Numbered from the stretch's first letter, positions 1 through 7,834 are shown. The stretch: 41,707 nucleotides of DNA from Streptomyces sp. ISL-43 (GCF_018614195.1 NZ_JAGGOT010000038.1:1-41707), one strand, 5' to 3'. Translations and numbers: made by a program. The notes: generated by a model not told the origin, from the sequence alone.

Positions 1-201
1 TGACCCGGCTACCCGACCACACGGGGCTGTGACTCGCAGCGATAACTGTCACTTCGCAGGGGTTTCTGTCACCAGCCGTCCGTAGCCGTCGAGCGGTGAG
101 CCGTGACGGGTGTCCTCACATGACATGGCGGATCGTGTTCTGAGCGGCGACCGACTTGAAAATCACTGGCGGCGGCGAGGCCCGGGCAGAAGGCTCTCAG
201 C
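1..201. other. Left-edge non-coding DNA, origin unclear
   Basis: No convincing gene is visible. The first three bases are TGA and could be the stop codon of a gene outside the window. At about 46-76 the short word TGTCAC occurs twice (CTGTCACTTCG and CTGTCACCAG), which recalls the iterated terminal repeats of IS21-type elements, but no transposase is present and the match is too short to call an element. The stretch is visibly less GC-rich than most of the window. Confidence 0.3.
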
Positions 202-1110
202 GTGACACTTCATGAGAACGAGATCCGTGTGGATGAGGCGGTCGTCCGGTCGCTGCTGCGGGAGCAGCAACCGGAGTGGTCCGCCCTTCCCATCTCACCG
301 GCCGGCGAGGGCACCGACAACAGGATGTACCGGCTCGGCGACCAGCTACTCATGCGGTTGCCGCGTACCCCGGACAACGCGAAGGCCGTACGCAAAGAGC
401 AGACGTGGCTGCCGCGGCTAGCGCCACACGTTCCCTGTCACATCCCGGAGCCAGTGCACGCCGGCACCCCGAGTTCCGCATTTCCGCTCGCCTGGTCGGT
501 GTACCGCTGGATCGACGGCGATGAAGCCGGCCTGGGATCGGTCACCGATTGGCCCGCCTTCGGGGCCGACCTGGCGGCGATCGTGCAGAGCCTGCACTCC
601 ACCCCCCTCATGGGAGCCACTCGCCAGGGCGAGCTCAGCTGGTACCGCGGAGGTGGCCTGCAAGCTTGTGACCGGTGGATCAGCGAGTGCTTCGACAACT
701 GCCGAATGATCGAGGGCCTCGACCTCGACATCGCGCACCTGCGAAACCTGTGGCAGGGTGCGCTCGCCTTGCCCGAGCCATCCGGCCACCAGGTGTGGCT
801 TCACGGAGACCTCAAACCCAGCAACCTCCTGGTACAGCAGGGAAAGCTGCACGCGGTCATCGACTTCGGAGCCCTCTCAGTCGGCTTCCCCGACGCCGAG
901 CACTCGCCTCTGTGGGACCTTCCACCCGGGGCCCGACAGGCGTACTGGGACGCCATAAGCCTCGACAACGAGACCTGGCTGCGTGCCCGGGCGTGGGCAA
1001 TCGCCGTCGGAGTCAGCGGAGTGTCGTACTACTGGGCCACCTATCCCGCCTTCGTCAACGAATGCCTCTCGCGTCTCCGCGCGATCCTGGAGGATGCCGG
1101 CGACCGGTGA
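202..1110 (+). CDS. Aminoglycoside phosphotransferase (APH)-fold kinase family protein
   Basis: A 302-aa protein with the layout of the APH/choline-kinase superfamily, cytosolic small-molecule kinases that move the ATP gamma-phosphate to a hydroxyl. The catalytic loop HGDLKPSNLLV (about residues 200-210) carries the catalytic Asp and metal-binding Asn, and VIDFGAL (about 219-225) carries the DFG-type magnesium Asp. The N-lobe has the EGTDNRMYRLG strand and a Lys-bearing stretch. Odd point: the segment after DFG reads VGFPDAEH where many relatives have GDPxxD, so the second conserved acidic position is changed. The start is GTG at 202. The substrate cannot be told; similar genes are often annotated as resistance genes without test. 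No operon partner is visible. Confidence 0.85.
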   Translation: MTLHENEIRVDEAVVRSLLREQQPEWSALPISPAGEGTDNRMYRLGDQLLMRLPRTPDNAKAVRKEQTWLPRLAPHVPCHIPEPVHAGTPSSAFPLAWSVYRWIDGDEAGLGSVTDWPAFGADLAAIVQSLHSTPLMGATRQGELSWYRGGGLQACDRWISECFDNCRMIEGLDLDIAHLRNLWQGALALPEPSGHQVWLHGDLKPSNLLVQQGKLHAVIDFGALSVGFPDAEHSPLWDLPPGARQAYWDAISLDNETWLRARAWAIAVGVSGVSYYWATYPAFVNECLSRLRAILEDAGDR

Positions 1111-1418
1111 ACCAGTCCCGGATAGGCCTCACCGCGAGCTCCGGTTCCGCAAAAAGCCAACTCGTTCGAGAATGACATCCGGCTCCGTTCCCAAACCACC
1201 TGGCAACCCCACGGGTTGGAGACCTGCCAGGTGCCAACTCGGAAGGGGCAGGACAACGGGCTGGCTGGAACCTGGTCACGCTTGTTGGAACCGGAGTGCT
1301 CCAGCACTGGAATCGATCTTGAGCTTGGGCTGTGGCCCAGAATGATCAGACGTCTGCCGCCGCGACCTGGTAGAACCGGGTCCCGGTGGCACTTGGGCCA
1401 CGAGGCTCTGGGGGCGAT
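1111..1418. other. Intergenic region with nested inverted repeat
   Basis: No gene of the expected codon bias is present. The clearest structure is a 9-bp inverted repeat, CACCTGGCA at 1197-1205 and TGCCAGGTG at 1225-1233, enclosing a shorter AACCC/GGGTT pair. The right arm also lies within a smaller dyad (TTGG...ACCT/AGGT...CCAA). It could terminate transcription of the upstream kinase gene or be an operator; there is no T-tract. Confidence 0.35.
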
Positions 1419-2219
1419 ATGTCGGGACCGGCAATTGGACTGTGGCTCTTCGAACCACGCGGTTTCGCGGACATCCTGTCCGATGTGGTCCCGTGGTTGG
1501 AGACCTTCTGCGATCCGGTGGAGGTCAAGGCCAGCAACGACGTGGATTTCTGGGTGCGAGACGGTTCGGCCCTGGGCCTGCGGGCCTTCGACCCCGCCGA
1601 CGTCGGCGTGTTCTTCCTGTCGGAGGACGAGGAGATCCCTGCCGAGGACGAGGACTACTCGGCTTTCTCGCAGCCACCAGTGCAGGGGCTGATAGTCGGC
1701 GCTGGCTGCTCGGGGTCGGTGAACCACGTGCTGCTCGGCCACCTGACGCTCGCTCTCGCCCGCCGTCTCGATGCGCTGGTCGATTTCGACGGCCTCTTGA
1801 GTGGTCCCCCCACCGCGGGAGACAACACGAGCAACGAGGCAGTCCTGGCCCGGGCGAGAGCACTGGCGTCAGCCCTCCCGGGAAGGCTCGCTGAGGTCTC
1901 ATATGACCCCGGAGGTGGGGGCCGTTGGATTCGGCATGTCGGAGACGTGGAGTTTCTGGAAGCCTGGCTGCAACATCCCGACAGCGTCCCGGCCTCGCGA
2001 TGTGTAGGCAGTCCCGGACTTCTGCGGGCATGCGGGGTGTCGTCCCGGTCGTTCTGTAGGCAAATCCAGCGGTGTTCCTGTCCGCACCTCCCCGAGGCTC
2101 CCCGCGCACAGGACACCACCTTCATCTGCGGCACCGCCGAGTTCCGGCGAAGGTCCGCCCCGCACCCTGGCGGACGAAAACGCATGGTTATCGGATCTCG
2201 GTTCGGCCAGGGTTCATAG
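1419..2219 (+). CDS. DUF6368-like protein with apparently replaced C-terminus
   Basis: The ATG at 1419 (MSGPAIGLWLFEPRGFADIL) is chosen over the in-frame start at 1386 because it follows GGGGGCG and matches my memory of how this family begins. The first ~185 residues resemble the Streptomyces DUF6368 family, a group of unknown function rich in acidic residues (SEDEEIPAEDEDYSAF). Family members, as I recall them, end soon after a WLQHPD motif. Here the reading frame runs on after LQHPD (DNA about 1980) for about 80 Cys/Arg/Ser-rich residues with atypical codon use for the host. I infer a deletion, insertion or frameshift near 1980, so the gene may be non-functional. The family match is from memory. 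Confidence 0.55.
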   Translation: MSGPAIGLWLFEPRGFADILSDVVPWLETFCDPVEVKASNDVDFWVRDGSALGLRAFDPADVGVFFLSEDEEIPAEDEDYSAFSQPPVQGLIVGAGCSGSVNHVLLGHLTLALARRLDALVDFDGLLSGPPTAGDNTSNEAVLARARALASALPGRLAEVSYDPGGGGRWIRHVGDVEFLEAWLQHPDSVPASRCVGSPGLLRACGVSSRSFCRQIQRCSCPHLPEAPRAQDTTFICGTAEFRRRSAPHPGGRKRMVIGSRFGQGS

Positions 2220-2295
2220 GTGAGGCGACGGCCGAGCTCTGCGATGCGGGCTGAGCTTCGGACGCCGGTGAAGACAGGCCGCGCGGGAGCGAGTT

Positions 2296-3123
2296 GTGTC
2301 AGAGCCGGGTGCCAGACTGCCGCCCATGTCTGTTGCCGAACTCAGTCTCGAACAATGGCGGTCCCTCGGGCTGCCCGCCGCGCGGCGTATCGCCCAGGAC
2401 ACGGCGCGGCTCGTGGGAGGGCGGGTGTCCGTCGTGGACACCGTCGAGCATCTCGGTGGGCCGCTGCACCGGGTGCGCATCGAGCGGAACGGGCAGGAGT
2501 TCGCCCTGATACCCGGCGGCGCGGTGACACTCGGGTTCGATCTCGATGCCTGGCGGCCCACGCCCGAGCAGGCCGCCGACTACGCGCAGACCCTGGAGCG
2601 GGGCTTCGGCTGCGCCGCCGACCTGCGGGCCCACCTCGCGGAGGTGCTCAGCCCGCGGCGGAGCGTCGTCCTGGCCACCGTGCTCATGGCCGTGGAGGAC
2701 GAGGCCCTGACCGAGTCGCCCGCCGACATGCCGGCCGTACTCGCCGCGCGCGGCCTGCGGATGCCGAGCTCCGACGAGTGGGAGCACGCCTGCGGTGCCG
2801 GCGCGGGCACGCTGTTCCGGTGGGGCGACGACTGCCCCCTCGACCGCATCCCCTACGGGGACCCCACCGGCCCGCACCAGCAGCCGAGCGGCTTCGGCCT
2901 GCGCATCGCCTACGACACCTACAGCGTGGAGCTGACGAGCGACGCCGATGCCGTCCACGGCGGTGACGGCGGCGAATCGGTGTGCGGCGGCTACGGCCAC
3001 ATGCTGGCGTGGCTGCCCCTGGCCACCGCCTGCCGCAACCCCTCCATGGCCGAGTTCGTGTACGGCCCGGACGGCGAGGACCAGTGCGAGGACTTCTCCA
3101 CCCGGCCCGTGCTCACGCTCTGA
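2296..3123 (+). CDS. Formylglycine-generating enzyme (SUMF1/FGE-sulfatase)-like protein
   Basis: A 275-aa protein whose centre reads GLRMPSSDEWEHACGAGAGTLFRWGDDCP, the RLPTEAEWEyAARgg..fpWGd pattern of the FGE-sulfatase (SUMF1/PvdO/EgtB C-terminal) fold. The C-terminal half has CRNPSMAEFVYGPDGED. The two active-site cysteines of true FGE and the usual GNVWEW motif are not evident, so a catalytic sulfatase-maturing role is not supported; a divergent binding or immunity-type member is as likely. Start choice: GTG 2296 has GGGAG six bases upstream, while the ATG at 2326 (MSVAELSLEQW) has a poor ribosome site; either is possible. It is followed 64 bp later by an unknown gene on the same strand. 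Confidence 0.65.
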   Translation: MSEPGARLPPMSVAELSLEQWRSLGLPAARRIAQDTARLVGGRVSVVDTVEHLGGPLHRVRIERNGQEFALIPGGAVTLGFDLDAWRPTPEQAADYAQTLERGFGCAADLRAHLAEVLSPRRSVVLATVLMAVEDEALTESPADMPAVLAARGLRMPSSDEWEHACGAGAGTLFRWGDDCPLDRIPYGDPTGPHQQPSGFGLRIAYDTYSVELTSDADAVHGGDGGESVCGGYGHMLAWLPLATACRNPSMAEFVYGPDGEDQCEDFSTRPVLTL

Positions 3124-3187
3124 GCCCCGCCCCGAGTCGCCCGCAACGCGGTTGCGGTGAGGGGGCGTCAGCCGGGAGGATCGGTGG

Positions 3188-3958
3188 GTGTTCGAGCTGC
3201 TGCCGGGGATCGGGGTGCTCCTGCCGGGGGGCGCGGGAGTGCTGCGCTTCGGCATGGGCGGCGACGCCGTGCGCGAGGTCTTGGGCGGGCTCGGGGAGGT
3301 CTGGGGGGACCGGGGCGTGGACGGGCCGGCCGATGCGGATGTGGTCGCGGATGTGCTCTCGGATGTGCTCTCGGATGTGGCGTGGGTCTACGCCGCCCGG
3401 TGGAGCGATGCCGAGGTGGCCGCCCACGCGTGCGCCCCGGACCGGCCGGTGGAACCAGGCGGCGGGCCGACCCTGGCGGGTGTGGTGCTGAAACGGTTCA
3501 CCGGGCAGCCGGGCCGACCGGGGATGCCCGGCCGGGCCCGCTGGCACGGGCCGGCGGCGGTGCCCGTCGTACTCGGCGACATCGACCTGTTCGGGTACCC
3601 AGCGGACGAGGTGGCACAGGCCCTGGAGGGTCTGGAAGGTCTGGAGGCCCTGGAGGCGCCGGGGCGGGAGCCCCGGCGCGGGTTCCGCAGCGTCCCGCCG
3701 GGCGGCTATCCGCCCTCGGTCTGCTTGTGGGACGCGCCGCCCCCGAAGGACGGCGGCGCCGGCGGGCCCGACCTCGCCTCGTACGCGGACATGTGGACCA
3801 CCGGCCGGGACGACTGGCAGCTCGAGGACACGGGCAGCGGCTATCTGATCACCACGAAAGGCGACCCACCCATGCACCTGCCCATATGCCACGACGAACT
3901 GGCCGAGCAGATCATCGCCAGGATGCTCGCGGCCGGCGTCGAGGTCGTCCCCGCATGA
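3188..3958 (+). CDS. Hypothetical protein, unknown function
   Basis: A 256-aa soluble protein that I do not recognise. It begins MFELLPGIGVLLPGGAGVLRFGMG at GTG 3188, preceded by GGAGGATCG. Features are low-complexity acidic or hydrophobic repeats (ADVVADVLSDVLSDV, encoded by an imperfect 12-bp duplication at about 3348-3380; EGLEGLEALEAPG) and a C-terminal globular part (SYADMWTTGRDDWQLED, HDELAEQIIARMLAAGVEVVPA). No catalytic motif, signal peptide or membrane segment is seen. Its stop codon overlaps the start of the next gene (ATGA at 3955-3958), so the two are translationally coupled and probably work together, possibly as a cytoplasmic protein with a membrane partner. Confidence 0.75.
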   Translation: MFELLPGIGVLLPGGAGVLRFGMGGDAVREVLGGLGEVWGDRGVDGPADADVVADVLSDVLSDVAWVYAARWSDAEVAAHACAPDRPVEPGGGPTLAGVVLKRFTGQPGRPGMPGRARWHGPAAVPVVLGDIDLFGYPADEVAQALEGLEGLEALEAPGREPRRGFRSVPPGGYPPSVCLWDAPPPKDGGAGGPDLASYADMWTTGRDDWQLEDTGSGYLITTKGDPPMHLPICHDELAEQIIARMLAAGVEVVPA

Positions 3959-4326
3959 CGGCCCCCTCCGCCCAGGCCCCCGCGCACAGCCGGTCCCTGC
4001 CCGTGGTGCTCTTCGTCCTGGCGGCCGTACTCCTGGTGCCCGCCGCGCTCTGGTGGTACATCAGCGCGCAGAGCGCGCTCCAGAACAAGAGCGGCACCGA
4101 CTGGCAGGGCAACCACCGCACGAAGCAGGAGCTCCAGCGCACGGGCCTGCTGATCGGCGGCGTGCCCACCGCCGGGGCGCTGACCGGCTGGATGTGCGCG
4201 ACGCTCTCGGGCCGCCGCACCGGACTCTGGGCGGCGACCGGCGCCCTGCTCGGGACCCTGGTCATGTGGGCCCTCGCCATCGTCGGCATCCTCGTCTCGC
4301 TGGGCAGCCTCACGTTCGTCTTCTGA
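3955..4326 (+). CDS. Small multi-pass membrane protein, unknown
   Basis: A 123-aa protein starting at ATG 3955 within the ATGA overlap with the preceding gene. Three hydrophobic segments are visible: residues about 14-36 (SLPVVLFVLAAVLLVPAALW), 64-86 (GLLIGGVPTAGALTGWMCATL) and 90-117 (GLWAATGALLGTLVMWALAIVGIL). A polar, likely extracytoplasmic loop (QSALQNKSGTDWQGNHRTKQE) lies between the first two. It has no family motif that I recognise. It is probably an integral membrane partner of the coupled upstream protein. Confidence 0.75.
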   Translation: MTAPSAQAPAHSRSLPVVLFVLAAVLLVPAALWWYISAQSALQNKSGTDWQGNHRTKQELQRTGLLIGGVPTAGALTGWMCATLSGRRTGLWAATGALLGTLVMWALAIVGILVSLGSLTFVF

Positions 4327-4341
4327 GTCCTCCGATTCCTC

Positions 4342-4377
4342 TGCGTCCTCTGCGTGTTCTGCGTGTTCTGCGTGTTC
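4342..4377. repeat. Tandem 9-bp repeat after membrane-protein gene
   Basis: Four units of TGCGT(G/C)(T/C)TC follow one another at 4342-4350, 4351-4359, 4360-4368 and 4369-4377; the last three are identical. They begin 15 bp after the stop codon of the preceding gene and end in TTCTGA, the same hexamer that holds that stop codon. Confidence 0.9.
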
Positions 4378-4409
4378 TGAGGAACCCCGGGGCCGCAGCC
4401 GTACCCGGG

Positions 4410-5171
4410 CTACCCCGCCGTCGCGATGACCACCGTCGCGTAGTACTCCTCCGAGGTCAGCGCCCGCACCGAGAGGCCCGCCGCCGTCAGGGCCGACGCC
4501 GTGACCGGGGACTGGCGGGCGCTCGTCTCGATCAGGAGCCGGCCGCCGGGGGCCAGCCAGGGCCGGGCGCCCGCCGCCACCCGGCGGTGGATGTCCAGGC
4601 CGTCGGCGCCGCCGTCCAAGGAGACGGCCGGTTCGTGGTCGCGGGCCTCCGCCGGCAGCAGGCCGATCTCGGCGGTCGGGACGTACGGGGCGTTGACGAC
4701 CAGGACGTCCACCCGCCCCCGCAGCGTGGCGGGGAGGGAGGCGTACAGGTCGCCCTCCCAGACCCGGCCCCCGTAAGGGGCCACGTTGCGGCGGGCGTAC
4801 GCGAGCGCGACCGGGTCGATGTCCGCCGCGTGCAGTTCGGCGCCCGGCACCTGCGCGGCCACGGCCGCGCCCAGTGCGCCCACTCCGCAGCACATGTCCA
4901 CGACCACCGCGCCGGGCCGGGCCAGCGCCACGGCCTCCTGCGCGAGGAACTCGCTGCGCCGGCGCGGTACGAAGGCCCCCTCGCCCACCTCCATGCGCAG
5001 ACCGCAGAACTCCGCCCAGCCGACGACGTGTTCCAGTGGTTCGCCCGCCACCCGCCGGGCCACGAGAGCGGCCAGCTGACCCTCGTCCCCGGCAGCGGCG
5101 CTCAGCAGCTCCGCCTCCTCCTCCGCGAAGACGCAGCCGGCCGCGCGCAGGGTTTCCACCAGTGTTGCCAA
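4410..5171 (-). CDS. PrmC/HemK-related protein-(glutamine-N5) methyltransferase, NAPY variant
   Basis: A 253-aa Rossmann-fold SAM-dependent methyltransferase. The SAM motif I is VVDMCCGVGALG (about 90-101) and the acidic motif is HAADIDPVAL (114-123). Where PrmC has the glutamine-binding NPPY, this protein has NAPYVPT (160-166). That NAPY signature and the length fit the actinobacterial PrmC-related subfamily described as putative protein-glutamine methyltransferase of unknown substrate. The N-terminal helical part (VARRVAGEPLEHVVGWAEFCG) resembles PrmC's. It is transcribed alone and converges with the membrane-protein gene to its left. PrmC proper acts on release factors; this paralogue's target is unknown. 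Confidence 0.8.
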   Translation of the reverse strand: MATLVETLRAAGCVFAEEEAELLSAAAGDEGQLAALVARRVAGEPLEHVVGWAEFCGLRMEVGEGAFVPRRRSEFLAQEAVALARPGAVVVDMCCGVGALGAAVAAQVPGAELHAADIDPVALAYARRNVAPYGGRVWEGDLYASLPATLRGRVDVLVVNAPYVPTAEIGLLPAEARDHEPAVSLDGGADGLDIHRRVAAGARPWLAPGGRLLIETSARQSPVTASALTAAGLSVRALTSEEYYATVVIATAG

Positions 5172-5286
5172 GTACCTCAGTCCTCAGGAATTCACTTCGA
5201 CATGACGGGTCATACGGCCGTATACGGACGGACGGACAGCAGACAGACCGGACCGGCAGTCCGGCAGTCCCGCCGGCCCGCCGGTC

Positions 5287-6531
5287 TCAGAAGATGTCCG
5301 GGCACCAGGGCCGGCGGGCCGTGCGGAACACAGCGTCCGCGAGCGCGAGCGCCCCGCCGCGCTCCTCGGTGATCTCGCCGAGCGCGCCCAGCCGCACCGC
5401 CGACTCGTCACCGAGGTACAGGGCCCCCAGTGTGGACACGTCGAGCCGCAGGTCGGCCGGCCCGTCCGTGCGTACGCAGTCCCCCGATCCCGCGTCCAGC
5501 CGATAGCGCCCGTCCGCCAGCCCCGCCTTGTCGGCGACCTCCAGGACGAGGACCCCGGGCACGGCGTACGTCCGCGCGCGCAGGGCCCGTACGACGTCCA
5601 GGAGCCGCACCCACAGCCAGTCCGCCGAGGTCACCAGCCGGGCGGCGCGCGCGTCGGGCAGCAGCCGGGCGACGAGGTCGTCGGGGGCGCGCAGGCCGGT
5701 GCGGACCTTCAGCACCCAGTCGACGGAGCACAGGAACCGCCACAGCTCGCGCTCCGCGTCCGGGGTGACGGCCAGGAGCTGTTTGACCCGCAGGGTGTTC
5801 AGCGGGACCTTCGCGTCGGTCCAGTGGTCGTCCGTGGTGTAGGAGACCAGGCCGGCCACCTCGCCGCCCTCCGTCCGGTACACGGCGTGGAACGCGGGCT
5901 TGTAGGGGCGGTGCGACATCTCCTGCACCCCCGTGACCAGCCGCCACCAGCGTGCCTCGCGGCCCACCGCGCCGGGCGTGGCCGCCCGCAGCCGCTCGTG
6001 CAGCGCCGGGCCCACCTCCCGCACCTCGGCCGCGTCCACGAGGTCGATCCGCCCGCCGCCCCCGGGCGCGGGCCGGCGGCCGTCCAGCCCGGTGCGCGGT
6101 ACGTCGATCTCCCATTCCGAGGCCGAGGTCGCGGGCCCGTACCCGTACCGCCCGTAGATCGGGTACTCGGCGGCGATCAGCGTCGACAGCACGTCGCCGC
6201 GCGCCTTGGCGGCGGCCAGCTCGACGGCCATCATCCGGGTCAGCAGGCCCTGGCGGCGGTGCGTGGGCAGCACGGTCACGTTGCTGACGGCGCTCGACGG
6301 TACGAACGCCCCGCCGGGCACGGTCAGTTCCTGCGGGAAGGAGCGGAAGGTCGCCACGCACCGGCCGGTGTCGGTGTCGAACCCGCCCAGCGTCCGGGCC
6401 AGGTCGGTGTACTCGGCCAGCTGGGCGACATCCGCGGCGGTACCGGGCTCCGTGTTGAGGAAACCGGTGTTCTGGGCGCGCAGCCACGCGGGGAGGTCGG
6501 ATTCGGCGATGGGCCGGACGTCAGCACTCAT
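5287..6531 (-). CDS. Eis-family GNAT N-acetyltransferase
   Basis: A 414-aa protein of the Eis (enhanced intracellular survival) family. It has an N-terminal GNAT domain with the CoA-binding VTVLPTHRRQGLLTRMM (about 86-101), a second degenerate GNAT domain, and a C-terminal SCP2-like domain. In Mycobacterium tuberculosis Eis, Tyr126 is the general acid and the C-terminal Phe carboxylate the general base. Here Tyr126 lies in the matching YPIYGRYGYGPA and the chain ends in PDIF, so catalytic elements are kept. Eis enzymes are hexameric, cytosolic, and acetylate aminoglycosides or other amines at several positions; the natural substrate here is unknown. It starts at ATG 6531, transcribed alone. 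Confidence 0.87.
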   Translation of the reverse strand: MSADVRPIAESDLPAWLRAQNTGFLNTEPGTAADVAQLAEYTDLARTLGGFDTDTGRCVATFRSFPQELTVPGGAFVPSSAVSNVTVLPTHRRQGLLTRMMAVELAAAKARGDVLSTLIAAEYPIYGRYGYGPATSASEWEIDVPRTGLDGRRPAPGGGGRIDLVDAAEVREVGPALHERLRAATPGAVGREARWWRLVTGVQEMSHRPYKPAFHAVYRTEGGEVAGLVSYTTDDHWTDAKVPLNTLRVKQLLAVTPDAERELWRFLCSVDWVLKVRTGLRAPDDLVARLLPDARAARLVTSADWLWVRLLDVVRALRARTYAVPGVLVLEVADKAGLADGRYRLDAGSGDCVRTDGPADLRLDVSTLGALYLGDESAVRLGALGEITEERGGALALADAVFRTARRPWCPDIF

Positions 6532-6587
6532 AACGGCCCACGCTAATCGGCCCGGTCTGCCCCGTCGCCCGAATTTCCCGTATGCGC

Positions 6588-6648
6588 GGTCGCCGGCTCA
6601 GGCCGGGCGGATCGCCGGCCCGGGCCCGGCAGGTCGCCGGCTCAGGCC
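6588..6648. repeat. 17-bp direct repeat duplicating the rsiG 3' end
   Basis: GGTCGCCGGCTCAGGCC occurs at 6588-6604 and again at 6632-6648. The second copy contains the rsiG stop codon (6642-6644); the first lies just downstream of the gene. Confidence 0.9.
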
Positions 6649-7259
6649 AGCAGGTCGTCCACCTGCGCCTCGCCCTCGCGGTAGCGCCGGGTGATCTCCG
6701 CGCTGCAGTCGTCCGCCGTGCGCTGCAGCCGTGAGCGGCGCCGCGAGACCTGCTGCTCGTAGCGCACCAACCGGCCCATGCCCTCGTGCAGTTCCTCGTC
6801 CGTGCGCGCGCCCAGGTCCGACAGCTCCACGTCCGACAGCATCTCGGCCGCCAGCAGCCGGTACTCCTCGCCGTGCGGGGTGCCGAGCGTGACGTGCCGG
6901 GCGGAGGCGCTGCGGGAGGACGGGGCGTCCGCGAGGATCTCCGAGAGCCGGTCAACCACCCGCGCCTCGGGGTCCGTACGCCGGGCGAGCTCGGCGCGCA
7001 GGATGTCGATGCGGCCCTGGAGCAGCCGGCGCACGTAGCTCAGGTCGGCCTCGTCGCGCTGCGCGTCACGGCGCAGCGCGCGCAGCTCCGGCAGGCCGAG
7101 CGCGGCGGTCGCCACCGGCGGAGCGTCCGCGGCGCCGGTGCGCTGCGCGGGCGGGCGCGGCGCCGACAGCTCGGCGGACCCGGCGGATGGAGCAGCCACG
7201 GCGGACGCGGCGGATGCAGCGGGTACAGAAGCAGGTGCGGAGGTACCAGAGATGTTCAT
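6642..7259 (-). CDS. rsiG: RsiG, c-di-GMP-responsive anti-sigma factor for WhiG
   Basis: A 205-aa protein with an Ala/Pro-rich N-terminus and two long helices forming an antiparallel coiled coil. Each helix carries a perfect E(X)3S(X)2R(X)3Q(X)3D motif: E70-S74-R77-Q81-D85 and E158-S162-R165-Q169-D173. Those paired motifs are the known c-di-GMP binding signature of RsiG. In Streptomyces, RsiG loaded with c-di-GMP sequesters the sporulation sigma factor WhiG in the cytoplasm and so delays differentiation. The ATG at 7259 (MNISGTSAP) is preferred; an in-frame ATG at 7310 would add 17 residues. It is divergent from dtd, with which it shares the 7260-7391 intergenic space. A 17-bp direct repeat duplicates its 3' end past the stop. 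Confidence 0.92.
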   Translation of the reverse strand: MNISGTSAPASVPAASAASAVAAPSAGSAELSAPRPPAQRTGAADAPPVATAALGLPELRALRRDAQRDEADLSYVRRLLQGRIDILRAELARRTDPEARVVDRLSEILADAPSSRSASARHVTLGTPHGEEYRLLAAEMLSDVELSDLGARTDEELHEGMGRLVRYEQQVSRRRSRLQRTADDCSAEITRRYREGEAQVDDLLA

Positions 7260-7391
7260 ACGTTCGTGTCCGTCCCCTCGACCGGTGCTGGGGGCACCGC
7301 CTGCTTGCATCGTGCCACTCTCCGTGGTGTCGACGCAGTCCCACTCCACCCGATCGGCCCCGGACGGGTGCACGCCTGGTACACAGGTGGT

Positions 7392-7817
7392 ATGCGAGCA
7401 GTGGTGCAGAGGGTGGACGGCGCGAGCGTCGTGGTGGCCGGCGAGACCGTCGGGGAGATCGTCGGCGAGGGACTGTGCGTCCTGGTGGGGGTGACCCACG
7501 ACGACACCCCGGAGAAGGCGGCGCTGCTGGCGCGCAAACTGTGGTCGGTGCGGATCCTGGAGGCCGAGAAGTCCTGCAGCGACGTGAACGCGCCGCTGCT
7601 GGTGATCTCCCAGTTCACCCTCTACGGAGACGCCCGCAAGGGCCGCCGCCCCACGTGGAACGCGGCCGCGCCCGGACCGGTCGCCGAACCGCTCGTGGAC
7701 GAGGTCGTCGCACAACTGCGGGCCCTGGGCGCGACGGTGGAGACGGGCCGGTTCGGTGCGGACATGCGCGTCTCGCTGACCAACCACGGCCCGTTCACCA
7801 TCGTCATCGACATCTAG
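7392..7817 (+). CDS. dtd: D-aminoacyl-tRNA deacylase (D-Tyr-tRNA(Tyr) deacylase)
   Basis: A 141-aa protein, the usual length for Dtd, starting at ATG 7392 (MRAVVQRVDGASVVVAGETVG). Dtd is a cytosolic homodimer that hydrolyses D-amino acids, and glycine, wrongly attached to tRNA. The two family signatures are present: SQFTLYGD (about 75-82), including the catalytic Thr, and NHGPFTIVID at the C-terminus, the Gly-cisPro loop that rejects L-aminoacyl-tRNA (commonly NxGPVT; Phe here). It is divergent from rsiG and convergent with the ygfZ-like gene. Confidence 0.95.
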   Translation: MRAVVQRVDGASVVVAGETVGEIVGEGLCVLVGVTHDDTPEKAALLARKLWSVRILEAEKSCSDVNAPLLVISQFTLYGDARKGRRPTWNAAAPGPVAEPLVDEVVAQLRALGATVETGRFGADMRVSLTNHGPFTIVIDI

Positions 7818-7834
7818 GCCCGCCGGCGGGCCTA

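Noticed and set aside
46..76. IS21-like terminal repeat
   Set aside because: Only two TGTCAC words and no transposase or partner end in the window; too weak to annotate as a mobile element.
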